Positions 33,407-45,141 of a stretch of DNA of 64,000 nucleotides are shown here, piece by piece. The position numbers and the translations under genes are program-made. Where the stretch lies: assembly GCF_048128805.1 (NCBI RefSeq), contig NC_136000.1, positions 18,976,946 through 19,040,945 of the forward strand. The letters are read 5' to 3'. The notes beneath the pieces were generated by a model. The model saw nothing but the letters and a program-made list of their open reading frames with translations, searched no databases and had not been told where the DNA came from. Every line of letters begins with the position of its first letter. The first letter of the stretch is position 1. The stretch is from Centroberyx gerrardi. Its lineage: Eukaryota; Chordata; Actinopteri; Beryciformes; Berycidae.

Positions 33407-34320
33407 CAAAACCAGGAGACAGGCAGTGAGGTGTAGATTGGGGATGGTAACATGAACATTTCAACTTGCAGGACAAAGTCATGGTCCAACTACAGTGCAT
33501 ATTTATATTGGATCACCTGAGGCTTTAGGATGATGAGTAGCCTACATGTAATGACTTTGTTAAACCCCTGCACTAACTGCCTCTATCTTGCCTGACTTCA
33601 ACAACAGTGAAATGTTAACAGTATGTCATTATTCATGTATTGACTCAGTGGCCGTTTAAGCATGTTTGACTAATATTGCTTCTGTTTATTCTACATTTCC
33701 TGGCTCACATCATCATGTCTGTTTACTGTTTGGTTTAGCCAAACCAAACTGTCTCACTGTAGAGACATTTGAAACACTTTATTTGCTATGGCAGAGTTCT
33801 CAACACAAGGAAACTGCTTAAAGACTGAGATTTGAGAATAGTCTCTTCATGCATACATCATATCAAAAATCTTGAAAGCCCAGCATGATAGTCGAATACT
33901 GTATATACAAACACTGGAACCAATTCAAAGTAAGTATGGTGGTCTTAAAGAATTGTAGCATTTAAATTATGCAGACTTTCATCATGGGTTAATTTGTTTT
34001 TTTATTTCTAAAACGCAAGTCTCCATGGTACTTGCTAATGTACTTGCTGTATTGTAAATACACATAAGTGGTATTTTCTGGCTTAATAAAAAAACAAAAT
34101 TAATAGGAAAATAAGTTGAAGTGGCTAGAAATTTAAATTTATTTTAATCCCCATTAGCTGGCACTGAGGTAACAGCATTTGTCCTGGGGTCGACATATAG
34201 ATGTAAGTATACCTCAGAAAAACTGTTCAAACTATCTGAAGAACAGGACATGTACAACCGGGAAATTATGTTCCTTGTTCCTCATTAATGTTGATGAAAT
34301 TCTATTATCTCAATAAACTA
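33407..34320 (+). other. nr1h4 3' untranslated region and alternative poly(A) signals
   Basis: After the TGA at 33404-33406, AATAAA occurs at 34085-34090 and again at 34312-34317. A decayed LINE tail lies between the two signals. Confidence 0.55.
34130..34255 (-). mobile_element. Truncated LINE 3' tail, Rex1-like
   Basis: Read on the minus strand, the segment ends GACCCCAGGACAAATGCTG, then GTGCCAGCTAATGGGGATTA, then AAATAAATT. The order 'CCCCAGGA ... CAGCTAATGGGGAT ... AATAAA' is the typical 3' end of teleost Rex1-type LINEs. The copy is severely 5'-truncated and non-coding. Confidence 0.55.
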
Positions 34321-35823
34321 AACTATATGTACAAATATATACTGAAATGACATAAATGACTCCATACTAAAATGTTATTGTCTGAGGTTTTCCCTGAAAA
34401 AATTATACTTTCCTGGTGTATTCAATTGTATAACCTGCAACAACAAATGTGAACAATAATCTTATGCCATAGTTTTATTGTTCTGTATTTCATATTGTAA
34501 CCCCCTTTGCTTAAGTTTCCTTGAAGTGTCAGAATACACTAAATTACCTTTAGGGAGGTTATGCAGTCCTCTTGGTGGGTGGGGGGTTCAGTGGAGTACT
34601 AAACTTTGTTGTAGGAAATTGTAGGAAAAATACCAAACCTAGTTTGGAATCATATAGATTTTTTTTTTTCACTGTTGGTACTCTGTTGTCCCTAACGTTC
34701 TTATAGCTCATTTGTTGGTAAGTAGTATGTTAAGGGAAAAGTGTTGAATCCAGATTTTTGTTATGAAACAATACGAGTGGTATATCATTATTATTATTAT
34801 TAGTAGTAGCAGTAGTAGTCGTACTGTAGTAGGAATGGGGATCAATTGATTATTTTTCAGTTTTGAAGCCAGCAATCTTTTCCCATATAGCGCCATTTTA
34901 TGTTTGAGTGATGAATACATCCTCAGTAAAGGTAATTAACCTGCACTTCATGTATTTTAGTGCAATCAGTTACAAAAGAAATTTCAATGACAACACAAAA
35001 TGTTTTTCTTTTATTCAGTGCAGCGTATAATTAGAGGAGAAGAAAAAGAAGAAAGAAGAAAAAATAAAGACACCAGATGTCCGGACATTAATGCCTAAAA
35101 ACATTTTCATTCATTCAAACGTGTATAACTTTATTTAGACTACCCTGAAATGACACTCAACATAAAAACAACTATATCCACAGTATAAAGGTTTCATAAA
35201 TGTAACATTAAACACAGTTAACATAATCATGACGTATCTCTAAATCTCATGTTGTCACAACTGACAATATAGGTAAACTATACATTATTTACACAATAGT
35301 CCCCATGCCATGCAATGAACCAATCTTTCAAACAAAACCTGCTCATAGATTATTAGATTATTGGATCTTCCAATAAATTCCAAATATAAAGAATTTTTAA
35401 AGGAAATGTATCTGTCAACCAAAACCAAATCATATTCATCAATCAACAATTTTAATATATAAACACAAATATTCCATTTTGTCCATTTTGTGATTTCTTA
35501 CAGATAATTGCACTTTTAGGAGAAAAATAGCTATTTTGCATACTGATTGCTCCATGCAGTCTAAGAAACCTTGCAATAATTGTCTCACAGCGCCATCTTG
35601 TGAAGTAACTTGGCAACATACATTATCCAGTGTGGACTGACAGAAAATAGGGAAAGGAGTGAATGCAGTTGCAGTATTCAAGACATTTTGTTTGTGTTTA
35701 ATCCACACAGAAAGAACCTACACATTTTCTACAAAACCAACAGAATATGTGGCATTTATACTATTTTTTTTGTTATTTTTTTCAACATAGCACAATGGAG
35801 GGTTCAGCAGTTCAGAAGTGAGT
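34321..35823 (-). other. Tail-to-tail spacer and C1q gene 3' untranslated region
   Basis: Between the last nr1h4 poly(A) signal and the stop codon of the minus-strand C1q gene. On the minus strand AATAAA is available at 35135-35130 and 35015-35010, giving a 3' untranslated region of about 0.7-0.8 kb. A purine-rich patch lies at 35034-35070. No coding exon was seen. Confidence 0.5.
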
Positions 35824-38358
35824 TCAGTCCTGGGTGGGGGCAGCTGTGGGTGCCTCTGCTTCAGGATACACCATGAAACCGGAAAAGGTGGTGTACCTGC
35901 CCTGGTTGCTGTACACGGCGTAGCGCTCGTCCTGCTGGCTGTACAGCCACACACTGTCACCCCGGCGCAGTGACAGCAGCAGGCTCTGACTCTGCATCTC
36001 CCGCCGCTTCGAAGTGTCCTCATCAAACACCATGGCCTGCACCTCGCCGCGCCCCGTCATCAGCTTCACAGACACGGCCTTGCGAGGGTGCTTCCCCACG
36101 GTGAAGGCGAAGTAGTAGGCCCCGGGGAAGTGGCAGGTAAACACCCCCGAGGTTTTGTTGAAGTGGCGCCCGATGTTAACATACTCCACGTCAAAGTTCA
36201 GCGGCTGCTTGTCCTGCTGCTTGCTGCTCTGCCCCAGGACCGTGGACGTCCGTGCCACTGAGAAGGCAGAGCGCTGCTGCTCTGCAGTCTGGCCGCCCAT
36301 CCAGCTGTATGGCTGGTCACCCTGTGGGGGACATTTGGGGTAGGACAGGCCTGGGAGGGTTAGGTGGTTGCTGATGTAGCTGGTTGAGGAAATGTCAGGA
36401 TAGACAAGGTAACCAGAGAAGGTGATGTAAGGGCCGACGTTGCTGTACAGAGCGTACTGAGGACTCTGCTGTAAGAGCAGCCACACCGTGTCCATGGCCT
36501 TCAGGCTGATCATTATGCTTTGGCTTTGAACTTTCCTTCCTTTCTTGCGGTAGTCATCATACGCGATAGCCTGCACCTCCTCCCCATTCTTTACCAGTAT
36601 GACAGACAGCATCTTCTTGGGATATTTCCCCATGGAGTAGGAGAAGTAGTAGGCCCCGGGGATGCGGCAGCGGAAGTGACCGGTGTCTGGATTGAAATCG
36701 CCTCCCATGTTGACCAGCAGCCTGTTGAAGGTCACTGCCTTCTGGGTGCCTCCCACCACACTGTTGCTGCGAGTGGCGGAGAAGGCAGAGCGGAGGCCTG
36801 TTGTCACTGGGGGGACGTGAAGGGGCATGACTGACCCCAAGCAGGTGATCATGCCGAATAAACACGCCAGGAAGCAGGGTCTGCTCCACTGAGCTGCCTC
36901 ACCTGGAACATTAAACAGAACAGAAAGAAATTACACTGTAAATATGAAAACAGACTGAAAGACAGAGTATTAGTCAGTTGGGGGTATTGTTTTGCTGCTA
37001 AAGTGCTATCATTGTCAAAGTAAGATATCAATTGATTGAGCCTTGTGTGTATCAGACTAAGATTAATGCATGATGCCAGTGTGTGATAGGCCGGCTGAAA
37101 TACTACTATTAAGTGGATGAGGAAATCTGGCTGAGCCCTGTCGGGATAGGTCCCGCCACTCAAATCAAACAGTCAGTGGAAGCAACAGCCCCTCTAATTC
37201 AGCTGATATTGTCTGTTCTCTCTGTGCACTGAGAGAAGGGACTAGATTAGGTGCTGGTTCATCTGTTCCTGTGTCTGTGAACAATGGAAAATTTTGGAGG
37301 GTCGGTGCGGTGGGGCAGGGCAGTTAGTGGCTAGGAACTCAATTCATCTCAGTAAAGAATGCTAAAATATACCACGGCCATGTGTTGATGAAACATGAAA
37401 ACTACGGGAGCGTGGCCAAGGCTTTGTGATCAGTTAGAGTAACAAGATTGTTATTGAGACAATAGTTTCCTGATAATGTTAAAAATAAATTCTTTATCAC
37501 TTCCCAGGCACATCATTTGTTTCAATGAGTCAAATTCTTTCACTTTACCTTCACACACACATTAGGGTAAGAGTTGCAAGATGGGTAAGAGTTTGACAGG
37601 CTCACTTAGGAAAGACCTATGACTTTATCTGTTTTAAACAAAGCTACTAAAGAAACCATAACATGTTTTTTTTTTTTGTTTTGTTTTGTTTAAATTTGTG
37701 GATATATTTAGAGAAGTACATAGTTCTATAACCTCACAAGGTCTCAAATGATTGTTCTGAGCAGCTTCCATGACTAAATGAGCAGAAACCTTGTACCTGT
37801 AAAGGAAAAATACATGAGCAGTAATTACAGGCTTGGATTTTACAGCTAGTTGTTTCCGCCTGTTGCCTGTAATATACATATTTTACAAAAGACTAATGAT
37901 AGATATTTAGTACTTAACTGAGTTATTCATTTGTCAAAGCAGCATGAAAGTTGTGATTAGTAGATGAGTGAGCTGGCAAAAGAATAGTTTTATAGTCACT
38001 TACTCTCACCTTCTGGTTAAAATAAACAAAGGACATTTCTTTAAATAGTGTGGTGCAACAACATCTCCTTATTGAATTATTTACTCAAGTGTGACAAACA
38101 CATGCAAAATCAAAGTTAAAAGCCATTAGATAAATCAGACATTCATGATAACACCACAAAATTCACAACAATCTCTATCATTGTCCTGTGACCACAAAAA
38201 AAACAACCTTATTCCTGCCTAGGCAAATGAAATAACAGATCATATATCAATTCCTTATTCCCTCTCTGTTGCTACGCACAGAATTCATGTAGAAGGCCTT
38301 AACCCAGAAGGAAAACTTAAAAGCTACCTGCTCGGCCGTGTCGGTGCAGAGATTGCAT
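35824..38358 (-). CDS. c1qtnf4: Secreted protein with two C1q domains, C1QTNF4/CTRP4-like, 2 coding exons
   Basis: Secreted ligand of the C1q/TNF superfamily. Coding exons on the minus strand: 38358-38328 (31 bases, [10 protein letters not shown] plus one base) and 36902-35824, totalling 369 residues. The intron phase closes exactly (G + GT gives Gly). Residues about 18-36 ([19 protein letters not shown]) form a signal-peptide core, which the internal Met28 alone would mostly lose. Two C1q modules follow, at about 47-179 (RSAFSATR to [11 protein letters not shown]) and 220-358 (RSAFSVAR to [11 protein letters not shown]), without a collagen stretch. This is the unique layout of C1QTNF4. A sequon lies at Asn259. 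The gene is tail-to-tail with nr1h4 and head-to-head with ube2n. It may be the ortholog or a fish paralog of C1QTNF4. Domain identity is very secure. The first exon is an inference from phase and splice sites. Confidence 0.9.
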
Positions 38359-38889
38359 GCCTGTAGTCAGCTGGACGACTTCTCCCTAGTCAGCTTTTCA
38401 TAAAGTTCCTGTGACTTTGCTGTGCTGCTGATGTCCACCTAACCAGCCTGACACCCAGCGGGACATTGCTTTTGTCCAAAGACATATGTCAGGAGGAGGA
38501 GCTCAAAAATCCCCCCCCCTCCCAACTCTACAGCTTCCATTCAGCATCCAGTAAAGAAAATGCAGCTGTACCATACAACAATATTGGCCTGTAGAGGTGT
38601 TAAGTCTAATCTGTGCTGTGTTTTGTCTGAAATGGGTAGATCCGGTACAGAATGTCCCCGTCTGGAACTTTAGAGAAACTTTAGCAGCCCAAATCAACCG
38701 CTCAATTTAGATCAGCAGGTCCTTGAAAAAGTGCATGTAGAGACTGTGTGAAATAGCCAAATACACTGCCATGATTATGTCAACAGCCAAGACCCTTTGA
38801 CTGTGCAACTCCTGAAGACCACACTGCACTCTTCAGCAGTGGTATACTGCAATCAAGAAGAGAGTGTTATGGAATGTAATGTGACCAAT

Positions 38890-38902
38890 CACACACACGC
38901 AC

Positions 38903-38949
<47 letters not shown>
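38890..38949 (+). repeat. (CA)n microsatellite between the C1q gene and ube2n
   Basis: About 30 CA units, with two CG interruptions near the left end. Confidence 0.95.
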
Positions 38950-38951
<2 letters not shown>

Positions 38952-38982
38952 AATTACATGCTGAAGTGTCAGATTGTAGGCA

Positions 38983-39080
38983 AGATAGAGATAGAAGATA
39001 GAATAGAACATAATAGAATACAATACAATAGAACAGTACAGAATAGAATAGGATAGAATAGAGAGAATAATATAGAATAG
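38983..39080 (+). repeat. Degenerate (ATAGA)n pentanucleotide repeat
   Basis: About 20 variants of AATAG/ATAGA, with point changes, start about 30 bases after the CA tract. Confidence 0.8.
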
Positions 39081-39159
39081 GCAGAGGCGTGGGAAATGTT
39101 GCTTTCCATATTAAAGAATGCATTAGTATATTCATCTAATTTGTGAGTCAAGTCGCACT

Positions 39160-39315
39160 CTATTGTCACGCTCGGTCCCAGTTGAACCTATCAGCTACAT
39201 TCCAGACCTTCCATCTACTGTCATGACGCAAAGAACCGGAAGACGTGTGTGCTGTCAATGCCAACGAAAGAGAAGAAGCATTGAGAGTCACAGCTAAACC
39301 CGCATTTAAGACAAG
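39160..39315 (+). promoter_or_regulatory. Probable ube2n promoter and 5' untranslated region
   Basis: The 156 bases before the ube2n ATG hold an ETS-type site, ACCGGAAG, at 39235-39242 and a CRE-half-like TGACGC at 39224-39229. No TATA box is apparent. This pattern is usual for a housekeeping promoter. The exact start site is not visible. Confidence 0.45.
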
Positions 39316-40743
39316 ATGACAGGACTGCCCCGCAGGATCCTTAAGGTAATTATTTCACACTTAACACAGAAGCATATGGGACTTTTTATTATGTGTGAAA
39401 CACGACATACCCAGTATAAACTCCAGATGCTTAGCTGTACGCTGTTAGCAGTTTGTCTGCTGGTAGCCAGCTCGCTAGTTTGCGCTTGCTAAAGTTACTT
39501 CCGTTTCGTCCCTGTTCCTAGCTACACCGAAAAAGGGTGGGTTAAAAATACATCAGCGCTTTGTAAAGATGGCGGAGAAATGTGGCGTGTACCGGGGTGG
39601 TCTTTTCCAAATGTACTTGTCAAGCACAATATTGGTTGTTTCTTTCGGCTACTGGTCAAATTGGGGGCTCGTTGAATGGCTAGCTAGCTATGCTAGCCTG
39701 ACAGCCTAGTTAGTAATAGAGTGATGAAAACAGGAACACTCATTCAGCTAGCATGCTAACGTTAGCTAGCCAGCTAGCCTGGATACTCCCTCCTTAGTAT
39801 TGTACTTTTCAGCTAAGCATAGATAGGCTCAATATGATATGTTTGCATCTTGTAGTCTTTTGCGTTGATATTGTTTACATTTAAATGTTTATTTGTAAAA
39901 GTTCGTACCTAGTAAACAAACAAACGCTAGTACCCAACAAAGCAAAATTGACGAAACGCTTGCTACTTGGCCAGCAAATAGTATCAATGCAGACTTTGCC
40001 GCAAGGCCTTGGCTTTGTGGGCCAGCCGTAGCAAGTAACGTTAGCCAGCTAGCCACATTGGGACTGGCAGTTGGCTTGGCAGGCTAACCATGCTGAGGAA
40101 GATGAGGGGATGATGTTACATCCACAGTCTTGGAGGATGCGACTCCCTCACAGCAGTGGCGTTGGTGCTTGACAGCTGTCCGTCCTTTGCTTTAAAATTT
40201 CTCAAATTCATGAGTTTCTGGTTGTAGTTGACAGAAAAGTAACGCTGTGTTCCCCACCACCCAAATACCAACCCATGATTTCATTGCTATAGGGCAAATA
40301 TCTTCCCCATAGCATCATGAAATAAACAGAATATAGTTGTCTCTTCAACCATCACAGCTGGGCAAATAATGCTCAGAGAAAAACTGTTATCAGGAGTGGA
40401 AGCCTTATGCCTTTATATTTCAGTGGAAACTGTACAGCCACGCAAACAGGGGCTATAAACTGTCTTTAGGTTAAAGTCAGTTGTAGCTGTTCAGAGGGAT
40501 TGAGGTTGTTTTGCACATTAATAGATGCTAATATGCAGACTCTTCTGCTTGATTGTGTTGTTATATTGATATGAGGTTTTTTATTTATTTATTTTTTTTT
40601 TACAATCTATAGTTTAGACATTTTGTATTTTAGTTCCTCTTTTGTGTTTTAAGGCCTGCTAGACTTGGTAGTAATAGTAATGTGCAAATACTTAATTGAA
40701 AGCCCTATTACTTTGTTTTCTCCAGAGAACCTAATCAATGGCA

Positions 40744-40807
<64 letters not shown>

Positions 40808-43800
40808 AATGTATTTGTAGATATGATATCAGTGTGTTGTTTTGAATAATTTACGGTATGATTGCAGATACCTTAGTTGAGTTTTAAAGGAATAGGCCCT
40901 ACCCTGTATTGAGTTTTATCAAGAAAGTCTTATATTAACATGAATGCTAGTTAGGAGTGACAATGTGGGTTGCACAGGTGGATGAGCAAGCAGACCACAG
41001 AGCGGACAGATTGGCGTTGGTGGGAAAAGGTGGGAGGGCTGGGAACAGTTCTCAGTGGATGTAGCCTCTGAGCCCTCTGAGCGTGCTACTGGGACTGGGT
41101 GCCCCTCTCCGTCTGTGTTTTCACTGCATGGTTTTGTCTGTGGGTTATCTGAAACATTTCAGGAATCTCGCTCCCCCAATTACATTCGGGGAAAAAAGAA
41201 TGAAAAACAACAGTGGCGACTGTTAGCCAACTTTTTTTGGATGACTCTTCTTTACATGCATAATTGATCAGTTTATATCTGTGATAGCCAATGTCTTACT
41301 GCGATGCATAATATAAGAAGGATTCTAACATAGGTGTTGTGCTAGGTCTGTGGTGCATTTTCACTGCTATTGGATTGTAGTATATTCACACATGCACAAG
41401 GAAAGATAGGTCTAAATAGATTATCTAATCAAGAGACGTACAGTACCTCCCAACGTTATAGGCGAGGTATAGGCGTTATTATAATAGCCTACTACTGTTG
41501 AGATAGGGAGTAAAGTGACGAGTTTAGAAAAATGCAGTTCTGTGCAACTTCTTGCATGGCATTGGGCATGACTGTAGTTTCCTTGTTAAAGGCATCTCTC
41601 AGGTGTGTCACTCAGTCTGCCTCATGCATACCTCAGGCCATATCAGATACCTGCTCCTCTTGTCACAATGAAGGTGTGTGTTTCTGTAGGTCACTTGGCT
41701 GTCACCATGAGCTGGAAGTAGCCTTGCTGCAGTGGTTGATGGGAATGGAAGTAATAGTCTCCTTCGGTGTGGTGTCTGGCCCAGTGTCACCTCTAAAAGC
41801 CAGTTACATACTGCAGAGAGAGAGTTTTCAGATATTCAGCTTTGCCCCACCATTGCAGTCAAAGCCACCCTCCCCTCCATGTAAAAGGATAAAAGCCAAG
41901 CAGACTACAATCCACCTCCTGGCAACCAGTCTCTATTGTTAGCATAATAATGACTCACAACTGTTTGCAGCCCAAAGGCGTAGGCCAGAGCGCTTGGATT
42001 TTTCCTGTCAAATTAAGAATTATGTTACAATTGCATTCAATCTAAATGCAATTTGAATAAGGTATAGTTCACTTAAATAACAAACAACTTATACCTGTAT
42101 TAGAAAGTGCCTATTTCTTGTGTCAGTGAGATCAGAAATAATACACCTTGTAGTATATTGGGCAGCTCAGTTTACACCTTTCTTGGACCCGAGTTTGGTT
42201 TGCCATCAGTCAGTGGGAAAGTGTTTATCTCAAATCACAAGAATCTATCACAGTTGGCCTGTAATGATAGGATTGTAATCTTAATTAACCTCACACAGTT
42301 AAACAAATATGACACTAAGTAATGACAGGTCTAATTTCTGCAATAGTTTGATTAGTAAGGAACAAGGTGGGCTAAATGCCAGCTGTGGTAATTTAGATGT
42401 GTTCTGCTCCAGTGTCAAATCACCTGCCTTATTGTACTTGATGACATTCACTTCTCTTCCACTTGATAGGTAGGCCTACATAGACAGGTTTCTCTACAAA
42501 TCCAAAAACATTCACATTGTTCCTGGTTGATTGTGACAGACTGACAGTTTAAAAAAACCCTGAATAATCTATCTTTGTCAAGATAGATTATTATTTCCCA
42601 TGACAGTTTCCTATTTAACATTAATTTGCCTACAAGTGGACCACAGTGTTGTTCCAAATGCAAAACAGATTTAACGTTTAGGTTTTGAGTGTATATGGCA
42701 ATTAATCGGTTGATTTTGTCAAACGAATACTAGTTATATATTACTTATGTATTTTGGTAGTCAAACAATTTGCAAAGAGCTTGCACCCATGAATAGAAGT
42801 GCGTTTTGCTACTGAGCGATTACAGTTATGAATGGGAGAGCGAGAGCGTCTGCCATTCCAAAACAGAGTTGCCTAAATCAGAAATGGCCCATATTCTGTT
42901 ATTGAGAAAATGAGAACAGCTCTTCATTTGTTGTTAGGGAAAATTATCAACTTCATTATTAGCATATTACTTTATTATTATTATTGACTGAATTAGCCTA
43001 CTAATTTAATTATTTTACTGCTGAGAATTAGCAGGATTTTGCTGCTGGCTCTAGCGCGACCAAAGTAAACACATTTCCTGGCACTACCAACGTGATGAAA
43101 AATACTCACGTTCTCTAGACATGCATTCACCATGCTACCTTTCAGCACAATGATTAATAACTACTTTAATGATATCTGTATTTATATAACCCTTTTTCTG
43201 TTGTTTTTTTTTTTTATTTACCAGGAAACTCAGCGTTTGATTGCAGAGCCTGTCCCAGGCATCAGAGCAGAGCCAGATGAGGGGAATGCTCGCTACTTCC
43301 ATGTGGTCATTGCTGGACCTCAGGACTCGCCTTTTGAGGGGGGCACATTTAAACTTGAACTCTTTCTCCCAGAAGAATACCCCATGGCAGCTCCTAAAGT
43401 ACGCTTCATGACCAAAATATATCATCCCAATGTAGACAAGTTGGGAAGAATATGTCTAGACATTTTGAAAGGTAAGTGAGCGCCATGATTGATGCTTGGA
43501 GAAGATTGTGTTTTTGCGTATAATGGCTTTTTGTTACACGTTTGTCACACAATTGACAGAAACTGCATCTTTTCCCAGGCAGCCTTAACTGCCACTTTGC
43601 ATCTGTTCTGTGTCTTTGGTCTGTTGGGTCAGGCGTGTTACTGTAGCAGGGAAGCCTGTGTATTGTTTCCTTGGTCTGTGATTGAAGTGAGAGATTTGCC
43701 AACTTAATCTCGCTCAAAAGATCAAGGGCCTTTTAGATTAGACTTGTGACCTCTCACTGGAGCTGCATGTCACTACTTCTACATACCACCACTGTCTCTT

Positions 43801-45141
43801 CACTGCCCCTGCTGCTGAACATGGATAACCATTCATTCCCTCGTTTCTCTTTTTTCCCCTTTTCCCCAAGTTGTCTTACTCTCTAACTTCCCTCTGCTTT
43901 TCTTGGTCTACATTTTCATTTTTTTAAATCCATTCTGGTTTTCAGATAAATGGTCTCCAGCCCTGCAGATTCGTACAGTGCTGCTATCAATCCAGGCGTT
44001 ACTAAGTGCGCCCAACCCTGATGATCCCCTAGCAAATGATGTTGCAGAGAAGTGGAAGACCAATGAAGCTGAAGCCATAGAGACAGGTGAGAGTTGTGAT
44101 TTGGCCGGTTTGGGGATGGGGGGTTTACCGCTCCCCACCCTTCTGCCTCCTGCCTCCCTCCTATTATTAAAGGAAAAATCCACCCCAAAATACTACACTT
44201 AAAAAAACAGCTATTGACGATGTACCAAACGTAGACAGTGTGATGCCACAATGCGATTTTTCCAGTGCAACTACAATGGAGTTTAGTAGCAGAAAAAAAT
44301 GCATCATCTAAAATGATCTAAAGCATCAACAGTAAACGCCAAGTTTTGGTGTCAGTCCCTCTGAATCACAGAGCTTTTCTTTCTAGACTCACCATATTGC
44401 ACCAGTGCTCAACAGAGATGTTGCGTTTTGAGTAAGGTGTGTGACTCTTGCTTTTTTTCAACTGGAAAAACTGCATTGAACTGATTTGAATGCAACAAGT
44501 CCAGGCACATTCTCTTTTAACTGCAGTAGAAGTAGACAAGGCAGGTTGAGGGAAAGTGAATTAAAAAGGTAAATTACAACACTTCATCACAAAATAACTC
44601 ACAGATTGATGATATATAACAAGTGTAAGAGTATCCGAGGGTGGAGTTTTCCTTTTAAATAACTCTTGCCTCCTGCTTACCTGGTAGGTATGACCCTGTG
44701 TTTTCCATCCATCAACCACATCACTTTTCTGCTTCATGTTATTGATATATTCATATTCATCCTGCTAACATTTTCAGTGGGCATTGCCCATCCAGTCATG
44801 GCTTACTCCATTTGTCTTTGCTTATATTCTCACTTTATAAATGATTTTAGTAATACTTTTATCTTTGAGCCATGGATAATCAGTAAATTATCATGTTATC
44901 AGTATTTAATCTTTGTCTGCCCACTCTTGTCATTTTCATGGGAGTTTTCCTTGTTCTCACTGAGGGTCTAAGGTTTTGGTGGAGGTGATATGCCATTTTC
45001 ATCTACTGTTTTATAATATGGCTGTTGTGATGCCCTTTGAGGCTATAACTGTGACTCATGTTCCTATATTCTTTTGTTTCTTTGTGCTCTACAGCCAAGT
45101 CATGGACCATGCTATATGCTAGAAACAATATTGACGGGTAG
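39316..45141 (+). CDS. ube2n: Ubiquitin-conjugating enzyme E2 N (Ubc13), complete, 4 exons
   Basis: E2 enzyme that, with a UEV partner (Uev1A/Mms2), builds Lys63-linked ubiquitin chains in NF-kB signalling and DNA damage tolerance. Exons: 39316-39345, 43225-43471, 43946-44086, 45095-45141, totalling 465 bases and 154 residues. The protein starts [10 protein letters not shown], where human has MAGLPRRIIK. It carries the E2 HPN motif at residues 77-79 ([10 protein letters not shown]) and catalytic Cys87 in RICLDILK. The first intron is 3.9 kb. The last exon reads [15 protein letters not shown], which is two residues longer than the human protein ending in NNI. An inverted-repeat element sits in intron 3. 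Identity is near certain. Whether this is the a or b fish copy cannot be told. Confidence 0.97.
40747..40804 (+). repeat. (TA)29 microsatellite in ube2n intron 1
   Basis: An uninterrupted alternating TA run of 58 bases, self-complementary and able to extrude as a hairpin. Confidence 0.95.
42563..42592. other. Perfect 13-bp hairpin in ube2n intron 1
   Basis: AATAATCTATCTT, a four-base loop, then its exact complement ending at 42592. The stem is AT-rich, and no microRNA seed was recognised. Confidence 0.6.
44171..44654. mobile_element. TTAA-flanked inverted-repeat MITE in ube2n intron 3
   Basis: TTAA at 44167-44170 and 44655-44658 brackets a 484-base segment. Its ends are AGGAAAAATCCACCC and, in reverse complement, AAGGAAAACTCCACCC. 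A TTAA target duplication is the hallmark of piggyBac-type transposition, and short non-coding elements with these termini are common in teleosts. No transposase fragment is seen. The family assignment is inference from the target site. Confidence 0.7.

Larger units (their letters stand above)
39346..43224 (+). other. ube2n intron 1, with promoter-proximal AACGTTAGC/GCTAGC words
   Basis: The first 750 bases are rich in GCTAGC and AACGTTAGC variants. A long (TA)n tract follows at 40747-40804 and a perfect hairpin at 42563-42592. The open frame at 41532-41942 has no recognised domain and is taken as chance. Confidence 0.5.

Noticed and set aside
36520-36834. Plus-strand and alternative minus-strand frames across the C1q gene
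   Set aside because: They are shadows of the 342-codon C1q frame and have no domain signature.
38359-39315. Expected mrpl42 next to ube2n, as in human
   Set aside because: No MRPL42-like exon is visible. The divergent neighbour here is the C1q gene.
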